Shown here piece after piece: positions 1 to 5,099 of a stretch of DNA of 5,141 nucleotides. How positions within the stretch are numbered: the first letter of the stretch is position 1; each line of letters opens with the position of its first letter. Made by a program: the position numbers and the translations under genes. Source of the DNA: RUG11237 sp045126515 (GTDB lineage Bacteria; Bacillota; Clostridia; Lachnospirales; Lachnospiraceae); assembly GCA_045126515.1 (NCBI GenBank), contig JBGVOM010000089.1, forward strand, positions 1-5,141, written 5' to 3'. The notes below the pieces were generated by a model that saw only the letters and a program-made list of their open reading frames with translations, did no database searches and was not told the origin of the DNA.

Positions 1-1
1 G

Positions 2-97
2 GATGATACAGACCGAAGCTTTTTGGAAGATTTGTTACCTTGGTCACCTAAGCTTCCGGATAATTGCAAAAAGAACAAACAAAAGCAACCGAATTGA
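2..97 (+). CDS. IS66-family transposase, C-terminal end only
   Basis: The reading frame is open from the first bases and ends at TGA 95-97, giving 31 residues. They begin DDTDRSFLEDLLPWSPKLPD and finish with a lysine-rich tail. The FL-x-DLLPWS-x-x-LP pattern resembles the extreme C-terminus of IS66-type (TnpC) transposases from clostridia. The catalytic DDE residues would lie upstream, outside the window. The position, just inside a plausible IS66 terminal repeat and pointing toward it, fits the usual gene order of these elements. The fragment is too short to say whether the full transposase is intact. Confidence 0.62.
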   Translation, partial: DDTDRSFLEDLLPWSPKLPDNCKKNKQKQPN

Positions 98-107
98 GAT
101 GGTTGCT
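84..107 (+). terminator. Possible terminator of the transposase gene
   Basis: AGCAACC (84-90) pairs with GGTTGCT (101-107) around a 10-base loop that contains the transposase stop codon. It is followed by CTTGTTGT, a weak U-rich tract. It is placed where an end-of-element terminator is expected, but the 7-bp stem and poor U-run make this tentative. Confidence 0.35.
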
Positions 108-121
108 CTTGTTGTCAATAT

Positions 122-141
122 ACCCACTATGAAGCGTTTAC
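122..141. repeat. IS66 terminal inverted repeat (right end)
   Basis: Read on the minus strand from 141, the sequence begins GTAAACGCTTCATAGTGGGT. The GTAA-x-CGC start is the usual tip of IS66-family elements. The matching left repeat is not in the window, so the repeat length is an estimate. Confidence 0.55.
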
Positions 142-375
142 TTTTCGAGAATCATATTTTGTAATTTTATTCCAATTTTTTGCCTCAATTATGTATATAC
201 ACTTTTTTAATATACATATATAATCAATTTCCATGGAACAAATCTCAGATATAAATCCATAATAACGAAACAATGCATTATGCAAAAACATACCATCACA
301 CAATTTTTCAAGCGCCTGCCCAACTCTATCTTCGCCTCTTTTTCCAGATTCAGCAAACATCTCATCCCTAGTCAA
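127..375 (-). pseudogene. NERD-domain (nuclease-related) protein, 3' end cut off by IS66
   Basis: The frame encodes the N-terminal part of a NERD domain. It has the opening G-x-x-GE (GKRGED, residues 11-16), then a hydrophobic strand with IDYI (D51) and IIEAKN (E64-x-K66), the acidic residues and lysine expected of a restriction-endonuclease-like core. Residues 79-82 (VNAS) and the TAG stop are supplied by the IS66 tip, so native coding ends at 142 and the rest of the gene should lie beyond the element, to the left. I chose TTG at 373-375 because GGAGG lies seven bases upstream; an ATG at 358-360 is possible, and an upstream TTG at 391-393 would put the ribosome site inside the gene. No clear promoter is visible. 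NERD proteins occur in plasmids and defence-related regions; the role here is unknown. It probably lacks a complete domain and is likely inactive. Confidence 0.72.
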
Positions 376-443
376 AATTATACCTCCACTCAACTTAATT
401 TAGAGAAAACTTAATCTTCTTAATTTTTAAACAAATTTACAAT

Positions 444-477
444 ATGAGCCGTTATGGACTCCTCCATAACGGCTCAT
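444..477 (-). terminator. Perfect 15-bp hairpin after the PIN gene, probable terminator
   Basis: ATGAGCCGTTATGGA (444-458) is the exact reverse complement of 463-477, with a four-base loop (CTCC). It starts 11 bases past the stop of the minus-strand PIN gene. On that strand it is followed by ATTGTAAATTTGTTTAAAAATT, which is A/T-rich but not a clean U-run. It most likely ends the three-gene operon, though it may only reduce read-through into the NERD gene. It could also act as an mRNA 3'-end stabiliser. Confidence 0.6.
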
Positions 478-488
478 TACTCATAACT

Positions 489-1424
489 TTAGAAAAATAT
501 ATTAATTCCATTAGGTTGCATTATTAAATCAGCTAAATCATCTTTGCTCAAAGAAATTTCCTTGCCTCGTATATCATAAATACACATACCCAGCACAACG
601 ACATTTCCATTTGTTCCTGCTCCCACAATTTCTTTTAAGTGCTCACCGTTGAGTAAAATATTTTCTCTATAAAGAACTTGCACCAACTTCGGAGTACTAA
701 ATATACCAATGTCATTTCCACTATGTTGCTTTGCAGTTTTCTTAAACATAGCATCAATTTTACTTGCAGCACCTTTATCATCTGTAATTACACAAAATTT
801 CCCATCATCCTCTCCTGGGATATGAGACAAAATATGTAGGCATATTGCAAGCAGCTCTTCGCCCAAATTATCTCCAGATTCTTTATTTGCTCTAACAGCC
901 TCAAAAAAACGCTTGTACACTCCGGAATTATCTGAATTCTTTCCTTTAATGACTTCGTTATTTATTCCATCATTTTTTTCAAGGGTCTCTGTAATGGTAC
1001 TTACTGGTCCCATTATAGTTCTTACCGCCCAACATAAATAATCATTAATTGCTGCATTAGTGCTATAACATACTTCCATGATAGAAAACAAATCTTCTTC
1101 ATAAATAACCAATACAGTTATTCCAGCGTCATTGATACGTTTAATATATTCTATGTATTCCGTATTCAACATACCGCTATGTGATGCTAATTCCATTAAT
1201 ATACATCGTGTAATGATAACAACACCATTTTGATTTTTTATATATTTGAAAAAATATTCCACATGCGTATCATCCAAATTTGCATGTCTGCGGAACGAAC
1301 ACGTATCATAAAAATAACACTTTGATCTTCCAAAGATCTCTGCAACAATTTTTTCTTTTTCTGTAGCAACATAATTAGATATTTCTGACATATTATGGGG
1401 ATTATCTGTATAACTAACCGCCAT
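489..1424 (-). CDS. PIN-domain protein (putative ribonuclease, toxin-like)
   Basis: This 311-residue protein has the layout of a PIN-fold nuclease. A first strand carries the lead Asp (CYFYDTCSF, D40), a second strand and helix carry a Glu (CILMELASH, E79), a helix carries Glu (GEELLAICL, E189/E190), and a late strand carries paired Asp (CVITDDKGAASK, D215/D216). Together these would form a metal-binding acidic site for RNA cleavage. PIN toxins of the VapC type are only about 130 residues, so this one has a roughly 30-residue N-terminal lead, a long insert between the second and third acidic positions (about 100-180), and a C-terminal tail of some 60 residues with a hydrophobic strand (NVVVLGMCIYDI). 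The ATG at 1424 is preceded by AAGGGGGAG at good spacing and lies three bases after the ImmA-like stop, so translation is probably coupled. The nuclease role is inferred from motifs; its target is unknown. Confidence 0.72.
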   Translation of the reverse strand: MAVSYTDNPHNMSEISNYVATEKEKIVAEIFGRSKCYFYDTCSFRRHANLDDTHVEYFFKYIKNQNGVVIITRCILMELASHSGMLNTEYIEYIKRINDAGITVLVIYEEDLFSIMEVCYSTNAAINDYLCWAVRTIMGPVSTITETLEKNDGINNEVIKGKNSDNSGVYKRFFEAVRANKESGDNLGEELLAICLHILSHIPGEDDGKFCVITDDKGAASKIDAMFKKTAKQHSGNDIGIFSTPKLVQVLYRENILLNGEHLKEIVGAGTNGNVVVLGMCIYDIRGKEISLSKDDLADLIMQPNGINIFF

Positions 1425-1427
1425 CCT

Positions 1428-2231
1428 TTACTCCCCCTTTATGTCTAAATAAAGAGTTCTCATGTTCTGAAGGACTTTTTCTAATGTTCTTTTATTCAAA
1501 TAAGAATCTCTTATGAATTCATCACCAAAACGCTTAACCACTGCTTCTATATGAACATAATCATCCTTTCTAGTCGCATCAAGAATACTATCATCTAACC
1601 ACAATTCATTAAATCTTGCTCTAATGGCATCTTGCTCTATATTTAACAACTCCATTGAAATACTATCAGTATCTGGCAGCCCCAGTTCATAACAACGAAT
1701 CAACACAGCCATATAGGGTACTTGGTAATAATTCATTAATCGTATAATTGTATCCTTTTCATTATTTTCAGATTCATCTTTAAATTTAGCATACATGAAT
1801 CTAAAACTTGATTCCGGCATTAGTAACATACCTGCAAACAAGTTTGCTACAGATTCTTCTTCATGTTCATAATAATGATTATTCGAAAATTCCACTTTAG
1901 TTCTAAAATCACTCTTCTGATAAAACACATGATACAATTCATGACATATAGCAAAATTGATATTAACCTTTGGTAATGACGAATTTAGCACTATATACCC
2001 CAAAGCATCTCCTTTATAGCAAAGTGCGCCTATCTCATCATCAGCAAATGGGATTTCCAAAACAAGATAACCTTTTTTTTCAAACGATGATCTTGCAATT
2101 TGCATAATATTCAAAACTTCTTTATCGCTACTCATTCCTACAAAAGAATAAAAATTCTTTACTTTGGACTCCATATCATTCCTATTAACTTCACTGTATT
2201 TAATTATTTTTCTAAAACGTTCAATATCCAT
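1428..2231 (-). CDS. ImmA/IrrE-family zinc metallopeptidase
   Basis: This 267-residue protein carries the zinc-peptidase signature HELYH (residues 97-101) in the context NFAICHELYHVFY, and a downstream helix E-x-x-AN-x-FAG-x-LLMP (E126 as probable third zinc ligand, then A129, N130). That combination is typical of the ImmA/IrrE (COG2856) family, whose members cleave XRE-type repressors: ImmA on the ICEBs1 repressor ImmR, and IrrE on DdrO in Deinococcus. Residues 1-90 form the usual N-terminal part. Residues from about 165 to the end are a helical extension that could recognise a substrate or signal. The ATG at 2231 lies six bases after the stop of the XRE gene and has GAGG at eight-base spacing. 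The obvious candidate substrate is the XRE protein encoded just upstream. All catalytic residues appear intact. Cytosolic, with no signal peptide or membrane segment seen. Confidence 0.85.
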   Translation of the reverse strand: MDIERFRKIIKYSEVNRNDMESKVKNFYSFVGMSSDKEVLNIMQIARSSFEKKGYLVLEIPFADDEIGALCYKGDALGYIVLNSSLPKVNINFAICHELYHVFYQKSDFRTKVEFSNNHYYEHEEESVANLFAGMLLMPESSFRFMYAKFKDESENNEKDTIIRLMNYYQVPYMAVLIRCYELGLPDTDSISMELLNIEQDAIRARFNELWLDDSILDATRKDDYVHIEAVVKRFGDEFIRDSYLNKRTLEKVLQNMRTLYLDIKGE

Positions 2232-2237
2232 GTACCA

Positions 2238-2600
2238 TTACCTCGACATATTCAAGAACCGATATTTTGCACTCATAACCTCATCTATATTTCCCATTAA
2301 TTTTTCCAATTTTTCGGCAATTTCATCTTGCTTTTCAGTCGGATTGCCCGCATAAAAAGCAATTTTTTCTGGAACAAATTCATTGATTTGAGGCACACTA
2401 AAAGTATCGCCAATAAAATATTCTAGTTTTTGTCCTAATGCATTCGCAATTTTTTCCATGTCTGTTGCGCTAATATCCTGTGTTCCTGTTAAAATGCGTG
2501 ATAATTTCTTCGTATCAATTCCAGTTTTTAAACTAACGTATGTTTGTTTTATTTTCATTTGAGACAAATAGGTATTTACATTTTCGATATACTTTGTCAT
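2238..2600 (-). CDS. XRE-family helix-turn-helix regulator (probable repressor or antitoxin)
   Basis: This 120-residue protein has an N-terminal Cro/C1-type HTH covering about residues 5-66. It contains QTYVSLKTGIDTKKLSRILTG, the turn plus recognition helix, then the DMEKIANALG helix and a FIGDTF close. The remainder holds a linker (about 68-88) and a charged helix (about 89-115, KQDEIAEKLEKLMGNIDEV) that could dimerise or be the protease target. I chose ATG 2598-2600 because AAAGGAGAG lies directly upstream; a longer frame from 2627 would begin before that ribosome site. It is the first gene of the operon, and by analogy with ImmR/DdrO it probably represses its own promoter and is inactivated by the neighbouring metallopeptidase. 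That regulatory loop is inference. Confidence 0.85.
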   Translation of the reverse strand: MTKYIENVNTYLSQMKIKQTYVSLKTGIDTKKLSRILTGTQDISATDMEKIANALGQKLEYFIGDTFSVPQINEFVPEKIAFYAGNPTEKQDEIAEKLEKLMGNIDEVMSAKYRFLNMSR

Positions 2601-2628
2601 ATCACTCTCTCCTTTTCTATACTCCACA

Positions 2629-2641
2629 GAATATAATATTC
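2629..2641. promoter_or_regulatory. Candidate XRE operator palindrome
   Basis: GAATATAATATTC is a perfect inverted repeat, six bases each side of a central A. It sits between the -10 box and the ribosome site of the XRE gene, roughly at +8 to +20 of the predicted transcript. This is the right size and place for an autoregulatory XRE dimer site. A/T-rich palindromes can arise by chance here, so confidence is moderate. Confidence 0.4.
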
Positions 2642-2655
2642 CACTTCTACTTCAT

Positions 2656-2683
2656 ATTATACTCATTTTTAACCACAATGCAA
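2656..2683 (-). promoter_or_regulatory. Sigma-A-type promoter of the XRE-ImmA-PIN operon
   Basis: On the minus strand there is a perfect -10 TATAAT (2656-2661) and a -35 TTGCAT (2678-2683) separated by 16 bases. The predicted transcript start is near 2649, about 50 bases before the XRE start codon. A direct repeat of TGGTT (minus strand, 2682-2686 and 2671-2675, one helical turn apart) overlaps and follows the -35, and could be a further regulator contact. Confidence 0.65.
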
Positions 2684-2882
2684 CCAGTATATCTCATTCA
2701 ATAAGATTTTTCAATACATTTTTTCATTATTTTATTCAAAACAATTTCTGGCAATTCTAAAAATCTCATTTTATTTCACTTACACACACTTATATTACAA
2801 AAGTAGCACTCCGTCAGCAACCACCTCACCACCGAAATGCTATTCATTTTCTTAGCCACGTCACAGCCCCAAATCCTAATTT

Positions 2883-2904
2883 TCTGGTATAAATCTGGTA
2901 TAAA
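2883..2904. repeat. Tandem 11-bp repeat TCTGGTATAAA (two copies)
   Basis: TCTGGTATAAA at 2883-2893 is followed at once by an identical copy at 2894-2904, giving about one helical turn per copy. Such spacing is common in protein-binding arrays, including arm sites of tyrosine recombinases, but two copies alone do not prove a function. Confidence 0.6.
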
Positions 2905-2913
2905 AATCCCCTT

Positions 2914-2997
2914 CTAAACTCCCCAAACCCCTGTTTTCCCTAGCCTTTCCCCAAAAAGCAACTTCTTGCCGTGGCAGATGAATAAAACTCTTATCAT
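2914..2997 (-). pseudogene. Possible 5' fragment of a low-molecular-weight tyrosine phosphatase gene
   Basis: An ATG at 2995-2997 is preceded by ACAGGAG at six-base spacing. The first ten residues, MIRVLFICHG, match the start of low-molecular-weight protein tyrosine phosphatases, in which the catalytic loop normally continues CHGNICRS. Here the frame diverges after CHG into KKLLFGERLGKTGVWGV and stops at 2914, so the P-loop arginine and the rest of the enzyme are missing. One reading is that a mobile element joined the gene at about 2968, leaving the 5' end here. A ten-residue match can be chance, so this is tentative. Confidence 0.3.
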
Positions 2998-3199
2998 AAA
3001 TTTCTCCTGTCTCAAAATGCCGTGAAACGCCGAGTTTTGCAAGGTTTTATCGACTTTCCAGGCATCGTATTTTTCTGCTCTAAAACTACACTTTTGGCAA
3101 AATAAGGCAAACATAAGCAAATCACTTCCATGTGTAGTAGTCAAATCGTAGTCAGGTAGATGTGTGCAGACTCCTGCTTGGGAGTGTGCATTATTTAGC

Positions 3200-3234
3200 A
3201 AAAGGGTATGTAGAAGTCATCCGCACACCCTTTT
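3200..3234. terminator. Hairpin, possible bidirectional terminator
   Basis: AAAAGGGT (3200-3207) pairs with ACCCTTTT (3227-3234), and the stem can be prolonged with mismatches (TG with CA, then a G-C pair). On the plus strand it is followed by ATTATC. It lies about 80 bases past the end of the flavodoxin remnant, the right place to stop the right-hand minus-strand operon, although the U-tract on that strand is poor. Confidence 0.4.
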
Positions 3235-3312
3235 ATTATCATCGATAATGATGCAAATATCAAGTTTTTTACTCTTTGTTTTATCTCTACAAAGCAAGAA
3301 GTTTGTTTCTTC

Positions 3313-3480
3313 TCAATTCAAGCTTTCTATCCACTCTCTTATATCAGCCTCTATTGCATCATTTATTCTTTTTCCATCAGCAATATTTACATCAGGATAC
3401 AGTTGCTACAAATCTGATATACTCTTTTCAATACCACTGCCTCCTGATGTACAAAACATATAGACCGTATTCCATAGTTC
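3313..3480 (-). pseudogene. Flavodoxin remnant, C-terminal half with internal stop
   Basis: Read on the minus strand from about 3471, the frame gives TVYMFCTSGGSGIEKSISDL, an in-frame TAG at 3406-3408, then QLYPDVNIADGKRIN and a final EADIREWIESLN before TGA 3313-3315. It aligns along its length with the C-terminal half of the intact flavodoxin at 4507-4977 (IVLFATSGGSGFG, PDANIVEGKILN, RDVENWVKSL). The N-terminal half with the FMN phosphate loop is absent. A GGAGAG site and an ATG-GAA-TAC start (3473-3475) sit just after the cupin gene's stop, but in another frame. An internal deletion that joined the old start to the C-terminal half with a frameshift would explain this. The gene is dead; it was probably the fourth gene of the operon. 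Confidence 0.75.
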
Positions 3481-3485
3481 TCTCC

Positions 3486-4253
3486 TTATCTTAATTGTGC
3501 ATACTCTTTTTCTGATACTGCCTCACACCACTCATTAGAACAATCTACTCCCGGCACCTCAATTGCCAGATGTGAAAACCACTCATCAGGAGCTGCTCCA
3601 TGCCAGTGTTTTATTTCTGCAGGAATGTTAATACAGTCACCCGGTTTCATTTCTACCGCTTCCTTGCCTTCTTCCTGATAAAAACCACGTCCGGCTACGC
3701 ATACTAAAATCTGTCCACCACCGCTTTTTGCATGATGAATATGCCAGTTATTTCTGCATCCTGGTTCAAATGTTACATTGAAGATACTAATCTGAGCCGT
3801 AGATATCGGAGCAAGGTAGCTTTTTCCTGCAAAATATTTTGCAAACGCATCATTGGGCTGTCCAATCGGAAATACCATAGACTTTGCATGTGCTCTCATA
3901 GTCTCATCTTCATATGGCAAATCCCCTTCCTTTGGCTGCCATACTTCCTTTGCAAGCTGAAAAACTGCCCAACCTTTTGGCCAGCCTGTATAGAATGCCA
4001 CATGAGTGATAATCGCTGCTATTTCTTTCTGCGTTACACCATGAATCTTTGCATTCTGCAAATGAAACTTAAGTGACGAATCTGTAATACCAGATGACAT
4101 TAAAGCCACTACTGTAATAATACTCCTTGTTTTAGCGTCAATATCTTGATTATTCCAATTCTCACCAAATAAAATATCATCATTAAAATGTGCAAACTCT
4201 GGAGCGAACTCTCCAAGATCATTTCTTCCTGCTGTCTGTACAATTTTTTTCAT
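3486..4253 (-). CDS. Carboxymuconolactone decarboxylase-cupin two-domain protein
   Basis: From ATG 4251-4253 the protein has 255 residues. Residues 1-105 are a carboxymuconolactone decarboxylase (AhpD-like helical) domain, with KTRSIITVVALMSSG (41-55) and EIAAIITHVAFYTGWP (77-92). AhpD's Cys-x-x-Cys pair is absent, so it is not a classic AhpD peroxidase partner. Residues 155-235 form a cupin barrel: motif 1 is NWHIHHAKSGGGQ (H171, H173, Q181) and motif 2 is GDCINIPAEIKHWHG (P211, H216, H218), giving plausible metal ligands. Such fusions often sit beside flavodoxins and oxidoreductases; the substrate is unknown. The frame stays open upstream to an ATG at 4418 and adds 55 residues that belong to an acetyltransferase. 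I prefer the internal ATG because the family protein normally begins near KKIVQTAGR and GGGTGA precedes it at workable spacing, though that site is weak. An annotation starting at 4418 (310 residues) is the alternative. Confidence 0.8.
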   Translation of the reverse strand: MKKIVQTAGRNDLGEFAPEFAHFNDDILFGENWNNQDIDAKTRSIITVVALMSSGITDSSLKFHLQNAKIHGVTQKEIAAIITHVAFYTGWPKGWAVFQLAKEVWQPKEGDLPYEDETMRAHAKSMVFPIGQPNDAFAKYFAGKSYLAPISTAQISIFNVTFEPGCRNNWHIHHAKSGGGQILVCVAGRGFYQEEGKEAVEMKPGDCINIPAEIKHWHGAAPDEWFSHLAIEVPGVDCSNEWCEAVSEKEYAQLR

Positions 4254-4493
4254 ATAATTCACCCACTCTTTCTGTTTGCTTGGATCCTGGTACTTTATTA
4301 TATTTGCAGGAATCCCACCTACAACCGCATAAGCAGGGACATCTTTCGTAACAACTGCACCAGCTGCTACAACTGCATATTCTCCAATTGTTACTCCCGG
4401 ACAAATCGTTACGTTCATTCCTATCCAGGCATTTCAATTTGTAGGACCACCCTGGTCCATTAATTTATATACATATCCCTGTTCGTATTCCAT
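4254..4493 (-). pseudogene. Hexapeptide-repeat acetyltransferase remnant, runs in frame into the cupin gene
   Basis: A strong AGGAGG at 4503-4508 precedes ATG 4491-4493. The frame reads MEYEQGYVYKLMDQGGPTN, meets TGA at 4434-4436, then continues NAWIGMNVTICPGVTIG and AGAVVTKDVPAYAVVGGIPA. The second part is the left-handed beta-helix C-terminus of a LacA/NodL-type acyltransferase (repeats of the V/I-G-x-x-x-x kind, ending GG-x-PAN-x-IKY). Only about 45 residues of that fold remain, so most of the enzyme, including the catalytic region, has been lost. No stop follows; the frame runs directly into the decarboxylase-cupin gene. Either a deletion removed the acetyltransferase stop, or the joint frame is now translated as one protein from an internal ATG at 4418, where no good ribosome site is visible. 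Confidence 0.7.
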
Positions 4494-4506
4494 ACATATC
4501 TTCCTC

Positions 4507-4977
4507 CTATAAACTCTTCACCCAGTTTTCCACATCACGTTTCGATACATTATTAAGTATCTTTCCTTCCACGATATTCGCATCAGGTGCAGATGGTATT
4601 AATTCCTTTACCGTATTTCCGAATCCACTTCCACCGGAAGTTGCAAACAATACGATTTTTTTATCCGAAAAATCATAACATTCCAAAAATGTATTAATAA
4701 TTGTAGGGGCTACATACCACCAGATTGGGAAACCTAAGATTATCTCATCGTACTTGTTAATATTGGCATTTGTATCTGTTATTTCCAGTCTGTACTTTTT
4801 ATCATTCATTTCTACACTACTTCTGGATTTTTTATCCATCCAGTTTAAATCGGCCTTTGAATATGGTTGCTTCGGTACGATTTCATACAAATCGGCTTCT
4901 GCTGCTTCCGCAATCATCTCTGCTATTTTTCTTGTTGTTCCACTGGCACTAAAATATGCTACTAATTTTTTTCCCAT
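4507..4977 (-). CDS. Flavodoxin (FMN-binding electron carrier)
   Basis: This 156-residue protein is a complete short-chain flavodoxin. It has the first strand and FMN phosphate loop KKLVAYFSASGTTRKIA (residues 3-19, S10-x-S-G-T-T), the loop with GFPIWWYVAPTIINTFLE (82-99) that stacks on the isoalloxazine ring, and LFATSGGSGFG (110-120) near the flavin. It would carry electrons in the cytosol as FMN/FMNH2; the redox partners are not visible here. The ATG at 4977 has GAGGAGG at seven-base spacing. It is the first gene of the right-hand operon, and the ribosome site of the next (decayed) gene overlaps its TAG stop. No defect is seen. The paralogue at 3313-3480 is broken, so this may be the only working flavodoxin of the operon. 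Confidence 0.9.
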   Translation of the reverse strand: MGKKLVAYFSASGTTRKIAEMIAEAAEADLYEIVPKQPYSKADLNWMDKKSRSSVEMNDKKYRLEITDTNANINKYDEIILGFPIWWYVAPTIINTFLECYDFSDKKIVLFATSGGSGFGNTVKELIPSAPDANIVEGKILNNVSKRDVENWVKSL

Positions 4978-5000
4978 AAGTATTCCTCCTCGTTCAAATA

Positions 5001-5019
5001 GGTAGTGTCAAAAACTACC
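5001..5019. terminator. Hairpin in the flavodoxin leader, terminator-like on the plus strand
   Basis: GGTAGT (5001-5006) pairs with ACTACC (5014-5019) across a seven-base loop. On the plus strand it is followed by CGTTTTTTATTTT, a good U-run, so it could stop rightward transcription. On the minus strand it lies in the flavodoxin leader without a U-run and cannot be a standard terminator there. Confidence 0.4.
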
Positions 5020-5041
5020 CGTTTTTTATTTTAAATATCCT

Positions 5042-5072
5042 TTTAAAACCTTGACTTTTTGGAGGTTTGCAA
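5042..5072 (-). promoter_or_regulatory. Candidate MerR-type promoter of the flavodoxin operon
   Basis: On the minus strand, TTGCAA (-35, 5067-5072) and TTTAAA (-10, 5042-5047) are 19 bases apart, longer than the normal 17. An inverted repeat AAACCT-N11-AGGTTT (5046-5068) is centred at 5057, the exact middle of that spacer. A long spacer with a centred dyad is the hallmark of promoters activated by MerR-family proteins, which untwist the DNA. The -10 is weak, as expected for an activated promoter. The regulator itself is not in the window; the identification is from geometry alone. Confidence 0.5.
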
Positions 5073-5099
5073 ATAAATAGAGCATTGACCTCCCATTTT

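Larger units (their letters stand above)
1..141 (+). mobile_element. Right end of an IS66-family insertion sequence (partial)
   Basis: The stretch holds the 3' tail of a transposase gene followed by about 44 noncoding bases that end in GAAGCGTTTAC at 131-141. Read from the other strand this is GTAAACGCTTCA, matching the GTAA(A/G)CG-type tips I know for IS66-family elements. The minus-strand NERD reading frame stops being NERD-like exactly at 141/142, which supports placing the element boundary there. The left end and most of the transposase lie outside the window. IS66 elements usually make an 8-bp target duplication, so TTTTCGAG at 142-149 is the predicted duplicate. The family assignment rests on the protein tail plus the tip, not on a database match. 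Confidence 0.68.
2684..3199. other. Intergenic stretch without a convincing intact gene
   Basis: Neither strand shows an intact recognisable gene. The left part (to about 2800) is very A/T-rich; from about 2800 to 3200 the composition becomes more G/C-rich, suggesting a change of origin. It contains a tandem repeat at 2883-2904 and a short minus-strand frame starting at 2997, both listed separately. A 95-residue minus-strand frame (2914-3201) covers much of it, but has no recognisable domain upstream of residue 69. Confidence 0.5.

Noticed and set aside
2100..2355. Plus-strand frames of 63-66 residues across the XRE/ImmA junction
   Set aside because: They are antisense to two well-supported coding regions and show no domain.
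2601..2627. Upstream ATG at 2625-2627 as the XRE start
   Set aside because: It would place the strong AAAGGAGAG ribosome site inside the coding region and add nine residues without HTH similarity.
2914..3201. The whole 95-residue minus-strand frame as a gene
   Set aside because: Its first 68 residues match no family I recognise and no good ribosome site marks the upstream ATG; only the part from 2997 has a proper start signal.
4219..4437. 72-residue minus-strand frame overlapping the acetyltransferase remnant
   Set aside because: It is the other-frame reading of the same hexapeptide-repeat DNA; its repeated Cys and Ser content is a frame artefact.
3732..4463. Plus-strand frames across the cupin gene and acetyltransferase remnant (114 and 91 residues)
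   Set aside because: They lie opposite frames with clear homology, are rich in Cys, Ile and Ser as antisense shadows usually are, and have no ribosome sites.
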